Source of the DNA: Primula veris
Lineage: Eukaryota > Streptophyta > Magnoliopsida > Ericales > Primulaceae
Direction of reading: 5' to 3'
Assembly: GCA_963682055.1 (NCBI GenBank)
Contig: OY821746.1
Span: forward strand, 26,044,481-26,108,480
Length of the DNA stretch: 64,000 bases
Below are positions 23,891 to 34,134 of this stretch, in pieces. How positions within the stretch are numbered: position 1 is the first letter of the stretch; each line of letters opens with the position of its first letter. The translations under genes were made by a program, and so were the position numbers. Under the pieces are notes generated by a model that saw only the letters and a list, made by a program, of their open reading frames with translations, was not told the DNA's origin and searched no databases.

Positions 23891-26800
23891 ATGACGGATA
23901 ATGAACAGTACGAGAGCCCTCCTCCACGGCATGCCCCAGTATTTGGAATGCCGAGGACCCTCTCTTTTGGCACGCCGGGAACTGCGCCTGAGGGGCAGCC
24001 TACTCCACTCAATGCGGTCCAGGGGACTCCCCGGTCGCGCGACGAGCTGACTCGTATGATGCTAGAGATCCATGAGAAGGAGCTCGTTGCCTTGGCGGCT
24101 CAAAAGGCGTTGATAGCCTCCATGATGGCATCCGAGCCCGGACCCGTCCCTTGTGGCGTAGAGCAGCCAGAGCCCGTTCGCATCCCCACCAAGAGCGTGA
24201 TGTCGCGGCTGGGACCCTCAAGACGACCCCCCCTAGAGGTTCCAGAGGAGCCGGCTAGGGGAGAGGAGTCGAGGCGGTCCCACGAGGGGAGTTCGCATCG
24301 TATAAACGACCGAAGCGTACACTCGCGAATCAGTCGACCCGGTGATAGACACGATTCGCGGCCCGTTTCGAGTTGCGCTCGGACTGAAAGGCCTCCCCGG
24401 AGAAGGAGGCGGGGTCGTCGCGCTGGCCGAGATGAAGTCGCGGACGAGGCAGCGTTAAAAATCGTTGCCTCCACCCGCAGTACCCCGTTCTCAGACGAGA
24501 TAGAGTACAGTGCACCCCCCGGAAATTTCACTGCCCCCGTTCTTCAAGTGTTCAACGCGGATTCTGACCCGGAAGCCCACCTCCGGCACTATCGATACCA
24601 GATGAACCACTGGTCCCACCTCGATCGTCTTATGTGCAAATGCTTCCCCGCCAGCCTGGGGAGGCTCGCAAGTAAATGGTTCCAGTCTCTGCCTGCCAAC
24701 TCCATCCACTGTTGGGATGATCTGGCCTATGATTTTGCACACCGCTTCATCAACTTGAAGGAAAGGGCTGCCCAACCGGAGCAGCTGTACCAAGTGAAGG
24801 CCCAACCCAAAGAGACCCTCGAGAGCTACGACAATCGGTTCTGGCAGAAGCACGCTGAATGTGCCGACTGCCCCGATACTACAGCTATAGCTGCTTTCAG
24901 GCAGAACATGATCGTGGGAAGCAGGATACGTAACGAAATGATAGCAACCCCTCCTGGCTCAGTTTCCCAGCTCCGGTCACTAATCAAACAGCATGTCGAT
25001 ATCGAGAAAGACATGAGATCTGCTGGAGCGGCGCGTTCAGTCGCCAGCATCGAGCAGCCTCCGGGAGGAGCCGCTTCAAGGGGCATCCGGCGAGATCGCC
25101 CCATAGCGGAAAGGTTGGGGAGACCTCGAACGGTGGAGAGCCAGCAACCGGCCCCTAAGCGTAGAAGGGAGGACACCCGTCGGGCCGGCCCTTCGAACCC
25201 AGGAAATGCCTACTCCACCACATTCCGCCTACCACTGACCGACCTGCTCTTTGAGATCGAGAACGAGCCTTTCTTTTCCTGGCCTCCCCCGCTCAGGAAC
25301 GAGCCGGCCCGGGGGCCCAATGACAAATTTTGTGACTATCACCGAGGCCGCGGTCACTATACCAATGAGTGTCATGGTCTGAAGGCAAGGCTGGAAGGAT
25401 GGGTCCGGGACGGCTTGATGGCCAAATATGTCGAGACGCGAAGGGACCCTGATCGGAACCGAGAAGGGGAAGACGAAAGGCAACCAAACCTCCCCCCACC
25501 GGTGATGACTTGCCAGGTTATCCATTCTGGACCGAAGAAGCCGAAGCCAAGTGGGGCGGAGAGAACCGAGGCCCGTGAGGCCACGATGAAAAAGCATGTC
25601 TGCCTCGCCGAAAGCTCGAAGCCCCGGAAGAGGTTCAAACTAGGAACCAAGCCAGATCTAAGCTTCACCGACTTCGACCTAGTGGGGGTAGACCTGCCCC
25701 ACTACGACGCCCTCGTCATCACGGCCCAAGTGGGCCATTGTTCAGTGGGACGCATCCTCGTCGATCAGGGGGCGTCGGTGAACATTCTCTTTGGAGACCT
25801 CTTCGAAAAGATGGGGCTGACGGAGGGGCAGCTAGATACCAACGCCCCCCCTCTATACGGATTCAATTCTGAGGCTGTCCAGCCCAGAGGGAACATAACC
25901 TTGCCTGTAAAGACAGGAACCAAAGTTATGAGCGTGGAGTTCACGGTGGTGGACGTCCCCTCCGTTTACAACATCATTCTGGGGCGCGCGTGGCTTCATG
26001 AGATAGAAGGCGTCTCCTCCACTCTACACCAAAAGGTCAAGTACCCCACTCCGAATGGAGTTGAGACCATATCGGGAAACCAAAAGGTCTCAAGAAGCTG
26101 TGCCATGGCCGTATACTCCGGTAGTAAACCGGTCCCGGGCCAGAGTGCTATGAACATAGAAGCCGAGGATCCCAAGCTGCTGCGGGAACTGAACAAGAAG
26201 ATAGGCCCGGAAGCTGAAGACAAGGTAGAAGGAGAGTTGCTGAAGGTCAGGATCCCGGGGTACGACGAAGACCACTTTTTTATGGTGGGCGCAAAGCTGA
26301 GCGAGCCCGAGGTTTCAGGTCTCATTAAGCTTCTGCTCGAATACCTCGATAACTTCGCATGGTCCCCATGCGAAATGCCGGGCATCAGTCCCGACCTCGC
26401 CTGCCATAAGTTGAACGTCAACCCGGATGCGAAGCCTGTGATGCAAAAGGGGCGCCGTGTTAGCCCGGAGCATGCCGACGCCATAAACGAGGAAGTACAA
26501 AAGCTTCTGCTAGCTGGAGCCATCAGGGAAATTTTTTATCCTAGATGGCTCGCTAACCCCGTGGTGGTCCCTAAGAAGAACGGGAAGCTGCGTGTCTGCA
26601 TCGATTACACGAGCCTTAACCGGGCTTGTCCTAAGGATCCCTTCCCTCTGCCTAAAATCGATCAGATAGTAGACTCCACCGCCGGAGCTGCCAGAATGAG
26701 CTTCCTGGACGCCTGCTCCGGCTATCACCAAATACCCATGTCGGAGGCTGACCAAGAAAAAACCGCCTTTATAACCCCAAGGGGGAATTACTGCTACAAG

Positions 26801-29461
26801 GTGATGCCGTTTGGGCTTAAGAACGCCGGGGCGACCTATCAAAGAATGGTCACCAAGATATTCGCCAAGAGCATAGGCCGGAGCATGGAGGTCTATATCG
26901 ACGATATGGTGGTGAAAAGCGCCCAGGAGGACGACCACCTGGCCGACCTGAGAGAGGTGTTCGAAACGATACGAAGGCATGATCTGAAGCTTAACGCCTC
27001 TAAGTGCGCCTTCGGAGTTGGAGCCGGAAAGTTCCTAGGGTTCATGGTGACCCATCGCGGTATAGAGGCGAACCCGGCCCAAATCTCTGCCTTGAAGAAC
27101 TTGAGAACCCCTGAAAAGAGGAAGGATGTACAAAAGCTAGCCGGAATGGCCGCTGCCCTCAACCGGTTTATAGCCCGGTTCGGAGATCGATGCAAGCCAT
27201 TCTTTACGGCTCTGAAGGCTCAGAAGAAGTTCGAATGGAATGACGAATGCCGGAGTGCGTTCATAGAGCTGGCGAGCTACCTTGGAAGCGCGCCCCTGCT
27301 GGCCAAACCTGACGCCGGCGACGTCCTTGCGTTGTACCTGGCCGTATCCGAGATAGCCGTTAGCGCCGTTCTCATCAAAGAAGTCGGCAGGGAGCAAAGG
27401 CCAATCTATTACGTAAGCAAAACCCTCCTCGACGCCGAGGCTAGGTATATGCCTCTAGAAAAGCTTGTCCTGGCACTTGTCATGGCATCGCGAAAACTGG
27501 CCCATTACTTCTCAGCACACAGTATCGTGGTGTATACGGATCAGCCCGTTCGGGAAATACTCCAGAAGGGAGACCTGTCTCGACGTATGACGAAGTGGAC
27601 TTGCCACCTGAACGCGTACGACATCCGGTACGAGCCGCGAACCTCTGTCAAGGGGCAGGCCTTGGCCGACTTTGTGGCAGAATTCACCGGAACGACGACG
27701 TCCCCCGGCATCGAAGAACGAGCCCAAGGAACATGGACCTTGCACGCCGACGGAGCTGCCAATAAAAAGGGATCTGGCCTCGGGGTGGTTCTCCAATCCC
27801 CACTGGGTGATGTAATCGAGAAGTCAATCCAGCTTGGCTTCCGAGCCACCAATAACGAGGCGGAGTACGAAGCCGTGATAGCCGGCCTGAAAATGGCCCG
27901 AAGCCTCGGCATCAAGAAGATACTGGTACACACTGATTCCCAATTAGTCAGTGGCCAGATCAGTGGTGAATTCCAAACAAAGGACGAAAGGATGGCAAAG
28001 TACGTGACCATCGCCTCCGAAATAATCCGGAGCTTCAAGTATCAGGAGATCATCAACATCAACAGAAACGAGAACACCCACGCCGATGCCCTAGCGACCT
28101 TGGCCTCGGCTATGAGTGATAAAAAGGAGCGAGTCATCACCATAGAGTACGTCCCTTCCCCTAGCATCGACGCTGGGGCAAGCGTTAATATGGTGACCGA
28201 CCTTCCGCCGGAGCTGTGCTGGATGGACCCCATAATCGAATACCATCGCTCCGGCGACCTTCCTGAACATAAGAAGGAGGCTGAAAAAATAAAAAGAAAG
28301 GCCTTAGGGTTCTGGCTAGCACCCAACGATAAACTTTATAAAAGATCGTTCTCCGGGCCCTATCTCCTCTGTGTCCACCCTGACATGGTGGTGAAAGTCA
28401 TGGAGGAGATACACGAAGGCACGTGTGGGAGCCACACCGGGGGCAGGTCGCTTGCCAATCGTGCCTTGACTCACGGGTATTGGTGGCCCCTCATGCAGAA
28501 AGATTCTAAAACTTTCGTGCTCAAATGTGAGAAGTGCCAGAAATACGCCCCCATACCTAGAGCCCCGGCCCAAAAGATGAGCAGCGTGACTTCGCCTTGG
28601 CCCTTTGCCCAATGGGGCATGGACATCGTCGGACCTTTCCCTCGGGCCCCGGGAGGCAAGAAGTTCCTCCTTATGGTCACCGACTACTTCTCAAAGTGGG
28701 TCGAAGCTGTGGCATTAGCAAAGATAACGGAGGCCGAGGTGATCAGGTTCCTCTGGAGAGACGTGATCACCAGATTCGGAATCCCCTACTCAATCGTCGC
28801 GGACAATGGGGGACAGTTCACCGGGGTCAAATTAAAAGCGATGTATGCAAAGTATCACATCAAGAACTACTATTCGGCCCCATCGTACCCCCAATGCAAC
28901 GGACAAGCTGAGGTGTCAAATAAGACCGTGCTCGACGGAATCAAGAAGAGGCTAGACGAGTCCAAAGGACGATGGGCTGCAGAGCTGCATCACGTCCTTT
29001 GGGCCTACCGAACGACGAGAAGACGGGGCACTCAACAGACACCCTATAGCCTTACTTACGGAATGGAGGCCATCATCCCGTTAGAAATCGGGCTTCCTTC
29101 TCTGAGGACGGACATGGTGGAGAACGGGCTTAATGAAAAGATGATGGGGCTAGAGCTGGACTACGCCGAAGAAAGAAGGGAGGTTGCGGCCATCCGTAAC
29201 GCCGAATATAAAAACGAACTGGGGCGTTCTTATAACAAAAGGGTTAACGCCAGACGTTTCCAAGACGAAGACCTAGTGTTACGAAAAGTAAACAACAACA
29301 CCAGGATACAATCCGACGGCAAGCTAGGCCCCAATTGGGAAGGCCCCTATCGAATCCTCGGTGCAGTAGGGAACGGGGCCTACCTGTTGGGTCGTCTTCC
29401 CAACGACGTCCCGGTCGACCGACCTTGGAACATCAACAACCTAAGGAAGTACTACCAGTAG
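23891..29461 (+). CDS. Gag-pol polyprotein of a Tat-lineage Ty3/gypsy element
   Basis: One open frame of 1856 codons with no stop or frameshift between gag and pol. Order: a charged N-terminal region, gag core at about 225-340, a Cys/His motif starting at C481 (CDYH...GHYTNEC), aspartic protease with D625 in a VDQGAS context, and reverse transcriptase at about 885-1045 with YIDD at 1002-1005. RNase H follows at about 1145-1265, then a second archaeal-type RNase H at about 1275-1410 (first Asp D1287). Integrase starts with an HHCC zinc finger from about 1507 and has catalytic D1578, D1638 and E1674, the last pair spaced as in DD35E. A GPY/F-like module (GPNWEGPYRI) closes the integrase, and there is no chromodomain. 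All key catalytic residues are present, so the product looks functional. The leader from the LTR to the ATG is only 61 bases. Confidence 0.96.
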   Translation: MTDNEQYESPPPRHAPVFGMPRTLSFGTPGTAPEGQPTPLNAVQGTPRSRDELTRMMLEIHEKELVALAAQKALIASMMASEPGPVPCGVEQPEPVRIPTKSVMSRLGPSRRPPLEVPEEPARGEESRRSHEGSSHRINDRSVHSRISRPGDRHDSRPVSSCARTERPPRRRRRGRRAGRDEVADEAALKIVASTRSTPFSDEIEYSAPPGNFTAPVLQVFNADSDPEAHLRHYRYQMNHWSHLDRLMCKCFPASLGRLASKWFQSLPANSIHCWDDLAYDFAHRFINLKERAAQPEQLYQVKAQPKETLESYDNRFWQKHAECADCPDTTAIAAFRQNMIVGSRIRNEMIATPPGSVSQLRSLIKQHVDIEKDMRSAGAARSVASIEQPPGGAASRGIRRDRPIAERLGRPRTVESQQPAPKRRREDTRRAGPSNPGNAYSTTFRLPLTDLLFEIENEPFFSWPPPLRNEPARGPNDKFCDYHRGRGHYTNECHGLKARLEGWVRDGLMAKYVETRRDPDRNREGEDERQPNLPPPVMTCQVIHSGPKKPKPSGAERTEAREATMKKHVCLAESSKPRKRFKLGTKPDLSFTDFDLVGVDLPHYDALVITAQVGHCSVGRILVDQGASVNILFGDLFEKMGLTEGQLDTNAPPLYGFNSEAVQPRGNITLPVKTGTKVMSVEFTVVDVPSVYNIILGRAWLHEIEGVSSTLHQKVKYPTPNGVETISGNQKVSRSCAMAVYSGSKPVPGQSAMNIEAEDPKLLRELNKKIGPEAEDKVEGELLKVRIPGYDEDHFFMVGAKLSEPEVSGLIKLLLEYLDNFAWSPCEMPGISPDLACHKLNVNPDAKPVMQKGRRVSPEHADAINEEVQKLLLAGAIREIFYPRWLANPVVVPKKNGKLRVCIDYTSLNRACPKDPFPLPKIDQIVDSTAGAARMSFLDACSGYHQIPMSEADQEKTAFITPRGNYCYKVMPFGLKNAGATYQRMVTKIFAKSIGRSMEVYIDDMVVKSAQEDDHLADLREVFETIRRHDLKLNASKCAFGVGAGKFLGFMVTHRGIEANPAQISALKNLRTPEKRKDVQKLAGMAAALNRFIARFGDRCKPFFTALKAQKKFEWNDECRSAFIELASYLGSAPLLAKPDAGDVLALYLAVSEIAVSAVLIKEVGREQRPIYYVSKTLLDAEARYMPLEKLVLALVMASRKLAHYFSAHSIVVYTDQPVREILQKGDLSRRMTKWTCHLNAYDIRYEPRTSVKGQALADFVAEFTGTTTSPGIEERAQGTWTLHADGAANKKGSGLGVVLQSPLGDVIEKSIQLGFRATNNEAEYEAVIAGLKMARSLGIKKILVHTDSQLVSGQISGEFQTKDERMAKYVTIASEIIRSFKYQEIININRNENTHADALATLASAMSDKKERVITIEYVPSPSIDAGASVNMVTDLPPELCWMDPIIEYHRSGDLPEHKKEAEKIKRKALGFWLAPNDKLYKRSFSGPYLLCVHPDMVVKVMEEIHEGTCGSHTGGRSLANRALTHGYWWPLMQKDSKTFVLKCEKCQKYAPIPRAPAQKMSSVTSPWPFAQWGMDIVGPFPRAPGGKKFLLMVTDYFSKWVEAVALAKITEAEVIRFLWRDVITRFGIPYSIVADNGGQFTGVKLKAMYAKYHIKNYYSAPSYPQCNGQAEVSNKTVLDGIKKRLDESKGRWAAELHHVLWAYRTTRRRGTQQTPYSLTYGMEAIIPLEIGLPSLRTDMVENGLNEKMMGLELDYAEERREVAAIRNAEYKNELGRSYNKRVNARRFQDEDLVLRKVNNNTRIQSDGKLGPNWEGPYRILGAVGNGAYLLGRLPNDVPVDRPWNINNLRKYYQ

Positions 29462-29550
29462 AGCTCGGCCTTTATGACTTTTGTGTAAATAAGAATGTGA
29501 TGTAAATTTATGCCTGTGGGCTTTATAAATGAAAACTGTCGTTATAAAGT

Positions 29551-30020
29551 TTCTCTAAGTGTTTCAGAACACGAGCCTATACGGCACCCCGGTTCATATT
29601 TACTTGAATTTTTCAGTTCATTTAAATTTTATCTGAGTGTTTCAGAACACGAGCCTATACGGCACCCCGGTTCATATTTACTTGAATTTTTCAGTTCATT
29701 TAAATTTTATCTGAGTGTTTCAGAACACGAGCCTATACGGCACCCCGGTTCATATTTACTTGAATTTTTCAGTTCATTTAAATTTTCTCTAAGTGTTTCA
29801 GAACACGAGCCTATACGGCACCCCGGTTCATATTTACTTGAATTTTTCAGTTCATTTAAATTTTATCTGAGTGTTTCAGAACACGAGCCTATACGGCACC
29901 CCGGTTCATATTTACTTGAATTTTTCAGTTCATTTAAATTTTATCTAAGTGTTTCAGAACACGAGCCTATACGGCACCCCGGTTCTATTTACTTGAATTT
30001 TTCAGTTCATTTAAATTTTA
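29551..30020 (+). repeat. 78-bp tandem array in the retrotransposon 3' region (six copies)
   Basis: The word 'gtttcagaacacgagcctat' recurs every 78 bases, at 29561, 29639, 29717, 29795, 29873 and 29951. The copies are nearly identical; the last is shortened by a few bases. Because 78 is a multiple of 3, a frame from 29510 to 30133 stays open as six 26-residue repeats. This is probably incidental, since that frame has no known domain. Tat elements are known to carry such arrays between pol and the 3' LTR, and such arrays can seed satellite DNA. Confidence 0.92.
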
Positions 30021-30275
30021 CAAGTGTTTCTACACGCGCCAACTCGATTTATGATGTATATGAAATGAGTGCCCCAACGTCGAAGCATAAGGGCCCCCCA
30101 TTTGGGAGCACGTATACAATGAATGATGTATAAATCACAACGGAAGTATAGAAGCAAAACAACAGAAGAATAAAAGACAAGTCCAAAATTGTTTTTTCAT
30201 TTCATTCAATGGAAAGCTATTACATGCTAAGTACAAAAAAGGAAACTACACTGAAAACAAAAGCCTAAATCTACC

Positions 30276-32913
30276 CTAACTCTGGCTAGCCCCGTCCTCT
30301 TCATCCGAGAGAGCTCGAGGAGTCAAAGGCACCACATCCGGAATGGGAGCTGAGGGAACGGGAACTATAATGTTTTCTATGTTCCATACCGGGTGATCCG
30401 GTCCCGCCCTCATAAAGGCAGCCGCCTCAGACCACCCCTCGACGTAGAAGGAGTTGAAGTCCTTCTGTGTCTTCTGGGCCCAGGCGGCGTTCAGCTCGGC
30501 TTGGCCAGTTTGGACCGCCGCCTTTATCCTGTCCGTGATGCCAGCCTCGGCCTCTTTTAAGGCTGCCTCCGCAGCCTGGGCACGCTCCTCGGCCTCCGTT
30601 TTGGCCTTCACGGCTTCGACTCTTCGAGCCTCAACCGTGGCATTGAGGCCCTCAGCTTTCTCCGCCCTGAGTAGGGCCTCCTCAGACCTTTTCAGGGCCT
30701 CCTCCACCCTTTTTTGGGCCTCCTCCAGAAGCTTGGCATTAGCCTCTGCCTTCGCGGCCCATGACCTCACCAGCTGGCCTTGATGATAGACATATTGGTT
30801 CATCATTAAGTAGGCCTACAAGGGAAAAGGCAAAACACTTAGCAAAAATATATGGAAAGAATTTGAAAACATGTGAAAACATACAAAACGATCTACACGC
30901 ACCTGAGGTATCATAGCCATGGCCGATGCCATGGAGGAGGCGAGGTCACGACCTCGGTGATCAGCCTCGACGCTTTGCTGCTGGAGCGCAGCCAAAGCTA
31001 GTAACCCGGCAGAGGGGTGAGCCTCCATGATGCTCTTCACACCCGTGGCCGCCTTCACCTCCTCGGGAGTCTGCACAGGCATCCTGTGGGCCGGGGAGGC
31101 AGAACTGGAGGCAGAGCCTTGAGTAGGGCCTGGAGCGGGGCCCGACGTCTCCCTAGGCCCCTCAACGACCACAACCTCGGAGGGGTTACTCCCCCCGACC
31201 TTGGCCCTCTTTTCCCCTTGGAGGGACTTCGTCCCCTCCACCTTTCTCTTCCCCAATAGGGCCTTGCGGGCCAGCCTATCGAGTCTGGCTTGGGCTGCCA
31301 AATCGTCCGGGCCAGCCGACGGAGGCAGGATCGCCACTTCCCTCTCCCCCGTCACCACCACATCCCTCCCCTCGGCCTCGACAACGACCACTACCCCCTC
31401 GGGCTCCCCCGTCTCAGCAACCCCGTCGATCGCCCCTTCTTCTTCTTCTTCGCCCCCAACCTCAACCACCTCAGCTACCACCTCCCCAGCCTCTTCATCT
31501 GCCTCCTCCTCCTCATCGGAACGGACCACCTACACAGGCCACACAAGAAAGGAGTTAAGAGTTAGAGAAATTAACTATAACTAAATCTAGCTAAGTGTAA
31601 AAACGAAAATTTGAAGAAAACAAGAAGTGACTTACTCTGGTCCGCGAGGTACCCAAGGCAGGCCCGGATGGTTCCGCCTCAGTTGGGCTGTCTTCTAATT
31701 GAAGGGGGATCCCCACAGCGGGCTCCCTAGAGCTCAAGGGAGGAACCTCTGTCAGAGGCTTCCCTTGCGCATCAATGTATGTGCGGGTACCGTCCGCCCC
31801 CACCCGGAAGTAGATAACGGTACCATCAGACCGGGTCTCAAAGTGAACCCCGGCCGTTGAAGGAGCGAAGGAAGCCACGGTCGTCGCCTTCGTTGCCTTC
31901 GCCTTACCGCCCTTCTTCAGCTTCGGCTTCGAAGCCTTGGGAGGGGGGGCTGCTTCGGCACCTTCAACCACCCGGGGAGGGAGGGTCGACTCCAGACCCT
32001 TCTCCTTCTCCCACCTTTCCCTGGAGTATCCCACGGGACAGAAGGTCCTGTGGGGCCATTTGAAGCTGTTCCCCTTGCAGGAGGTGGGGGAGCCACAGAT
32101 TAGCAGGCGCTCCGCATCGCGTGCCCCCACGTCGGTCCCATCCGGACCCCACCAGTTAAGGGCCACCTCCAACGACTCTATGTTGGGTTCGCCCAGGCCC
32201 CCAAGCTTAGAGGCCACAGTGAATTTGTTTTCCTTGGTGCTCAGCACCCTCCCCGGCCTGTTCGGGAGAATTAGGTCATCACGAAGGAGCCAAGGGCCCT
32301 CCACGACGACCACGTCTTGTGTGTAACCCCGATTCGAATCGGAGTTACCTGTGATCAACTGGTTGTGAGACCGGCACCTCAGATAGGGCTGCCGGCTCTT
32401 AGATTGGGAGCTCGGCTCGGTCTGCAAAAATTCGTAGCAGGCCAAGAGCTCCCTAAGCCCCAGTGGTTCCGGAATGTCCGGGCCCAACGAGGCACTTAGG
32501 GCCTCCATTCCGGCGCAGATTCGGTGCGCTTGCAGAGGCCACTGGCACGGAAGAGTCTGCGTCCAGGCGCAGAGCTCCGCCAGTAGCTCCGGAATGGGGA
32601 GGTGGGTGCCCCCGTATAAGAGAGTAGAGAGGGAGAGAGTTACCATACTCTTGGGATCAGCCACGATCCCGTTCACTTCGTCCGAGGTCGCACAGGTTCG
32701 AAGTCGGAACTCCTCCCCTATGCCGCAGAGCTGACGAAACTCTTCTAGGTCAGACCCGTGCTGCCTGACCATGATACTGTTATCGTTTACCGCGACGGAG
32801 ATGGCGGGGTCAATAACCATCGCCCGGAATGGCAAGGCGTTTGCCATCACGTCGAGACGCCGTGGTTGCGGGGCAACCATCGGGCCTTTTCCGGCTCCGT
32901 GTTTGATAACCAT
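30276..32913 (-). CDS. Spliced antisense ORF of the Tat retrotransposon, 3 exons
   Basis: Three minus-strand open blocks join without a frame break at good splice sites: exons 32913-31636 (donor AGA|GTAAGT), 31529-30903 (acceptor TGTGTAG|GTG; donor CAG|GTGCGT) and 30815-30276 (acceptor CTTGTAG|GCC). They total 2445 nt and 814 residues. The N-terminal part, with a block near residues 90-145 of the form LLYGGTHLPIPELLAEL, resembles the 'putative gypsy type transposon' family (Transposase_28) found in plant Tat elements. The middle is acidic and low-complexity. The C-terminal third is an Ala/Glu/Lys-rich coiled coil. The function of these antisense proteins is unknown. It runs convergent to gag-pol and overlaps none of it. 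A TATA box lies about 120 bases upstream of the ATG. Confidence 0.82.
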
Positions 32914-33035
32914 CTTCTTTTTTGGCTTAAGTGTTCGAAGATAAGATTTGCTAAGGGTGGAGGATGAGAGAGAATGGTTTGCTGTGAAAATTTTAGTGAG
33001 AGAGTGAGAAAGTGAAAATGAACTTTCACTGAGGG

Positions 33036-33043
33036 TATTTATA
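33036..33043 (-). promoter_or_regulatory. Candidate TATA box for the antisense ORF
   Basis: On the minus strand this reads TATAAATA, inside a C-poor context (GTCTATAAATACCC). It lies 123 bases from the antisense start codon at 32913, giving an expected leader of roughly 90 bases. Confidence 0.6.
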
Positions 33044-33434
33044 GACCCCCACTAGAAGGTGAAAAGACAGTTACCAGAAGGTGAAAAGACGCGACGGCTC
33101 GTTACGCGAACTCCCACAAACGACAGCCGCCACCCAACCCACGCCTTCCACGTGTACAGCAATGAGAGGTCGTCTGCCAAGTGTCACCCTTCAGCCGTTT
33201 TGGCATTAATGACATTGAAGAAACCGAAAAGACAGAGGCGGCGCCTCATAATTGCAAAACTGGCATGCTCCACGTGTAAGAGATCCATGAGTGGTTGAAC
33301 ACGTATCAAGAGTCGAGTTACGCCGAGGTGCCTCCAGACAGCCAAACATGAAGACGGAATGACCGGAGCCCCCGTAAAGTGAAGAAGGTTCTCACCGGCA
33401 TTGTCACTAACGACGACTCCGGCCAGGGAGCTGT

Positions 33435-34129
33435 TGGCGAGGGAATGTCAATGTCCCCTCGTCCGGACCGATATCACCACAGAAATTAACAAACCGGGGC
33501 CCTGTACAGCGGATGTATCATCACCCCGGCTCAATACCAAACGGGGTGAAGCTAGGCCGGCTCGAAGAAGCGTACTCGATACGCTTCACCAATTAATGCT
33601 GCTGCCCCCTTTGGGGGGGCCCCCCTGACGTTTCATCGACGTGGCCCAATCACAGGGCACCTCCAGTGGGCCCCGGGAAGGGACAGTACTCCTGTCAGAG
33701 TCATAAATGACTGACGCCGTTGGATCAGCATCTTACAGTACAGTGATCCAAGGGTTAATACACCTCTGAACCTCACTATAAATACCCCCCCTAATCCTGC
33801 TTAGAGGGGGACGCACAAAAGAGGGAGGAGAGAGAAAGCTAAAACGACCCGGACCACCAGAATATCAACCGTGACATCTGACGCCACGACTCGTAACTGG
33901 ACCAAGCCCTCATCCTTAAATATATTCTTACATTCAGTCTATACCGACACTGACTCGATCGTCGGAGAGGGAAAACCTGGTACCAACCCCGGGCCCCTGT
34001 TCGTTTCTTGTGCAGGCTTAGAGAGCACCTCGACGACGAAGCAGATACCACTTACGTCACGACCCTGGAAGATCGGAGCCGACGCGAATAATACGTAAGC
34101 CGAGCTTGGGAAGAAAATCAGGCTCGCCA
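33435..34129 (+). repeat. 3' LTR
   Basis: Same length (695) and ends as the 5' LTR. G at 33713 and G at 33738 are the two differences. The sequence just before it (GGCCAGGGAGCTGT) is only a weak polypurine tract, so the plus-strand primer site is not obvious. Confidence 0.97.
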
Positions 34130-34134
34130 TACAT
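34130..34134. repeat. Right target-site duplication (TACAT)
   Basis: Matches 23130-23134 exactly. Confidence 0.95.

Larger units (their letters stand above)
23135..34129 (+). mobile_element. Complete Ty3/gypsy LTR retrotransposon, Tat lineage (10,995 bp)
   Basis: Two 695-bp LTRs begin TGGCGAG and end CTCGCCA, a perfect 7-bp inverted terminus, and are flanked by TACAT. Between them lie a primer-binding site, one uninterrupted gag-pol frame with order PR-RT-RH-aRH-INT, a 78-bp tandem array, and a long spliced ORF on the opposite strand. Integrase after RT places it in Ty3/gypsy. The extra RNase H between RH and integrase, the absence of a chromodomain and the antisense ORF are hallmarks of the plant Tat group. 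The LTRs differ at only two positions I could find, so the insertion is recent and the element may still be autonomous. The GC content is clearly above that of the surrounding DNA. Confidence 0.97.

Noticed and set aside
24009..28680. Many minus-strand open frames of 60-175 codons
   Set aside because: They lie opposite the intact, domain-rich gag-pol frame, have no recognisable domains, and are expected in GC-rich coding sequence.
29510..30133. A 207-codon frame made of 26-residue repeats
   Set aside because: It is a by-product of a 78-bp tandem array; no domain, and the last unit breaks the pattern. Recorded as a repeat, not a gene.
31017..32967. Plus-strand Pro/Arg/Ser-rich frames in the retrotransposon
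   Set aside because: They lie opposite the spliced antisense ORF, which has phase-consistent introns and a promoter; the plus frames have no domains.
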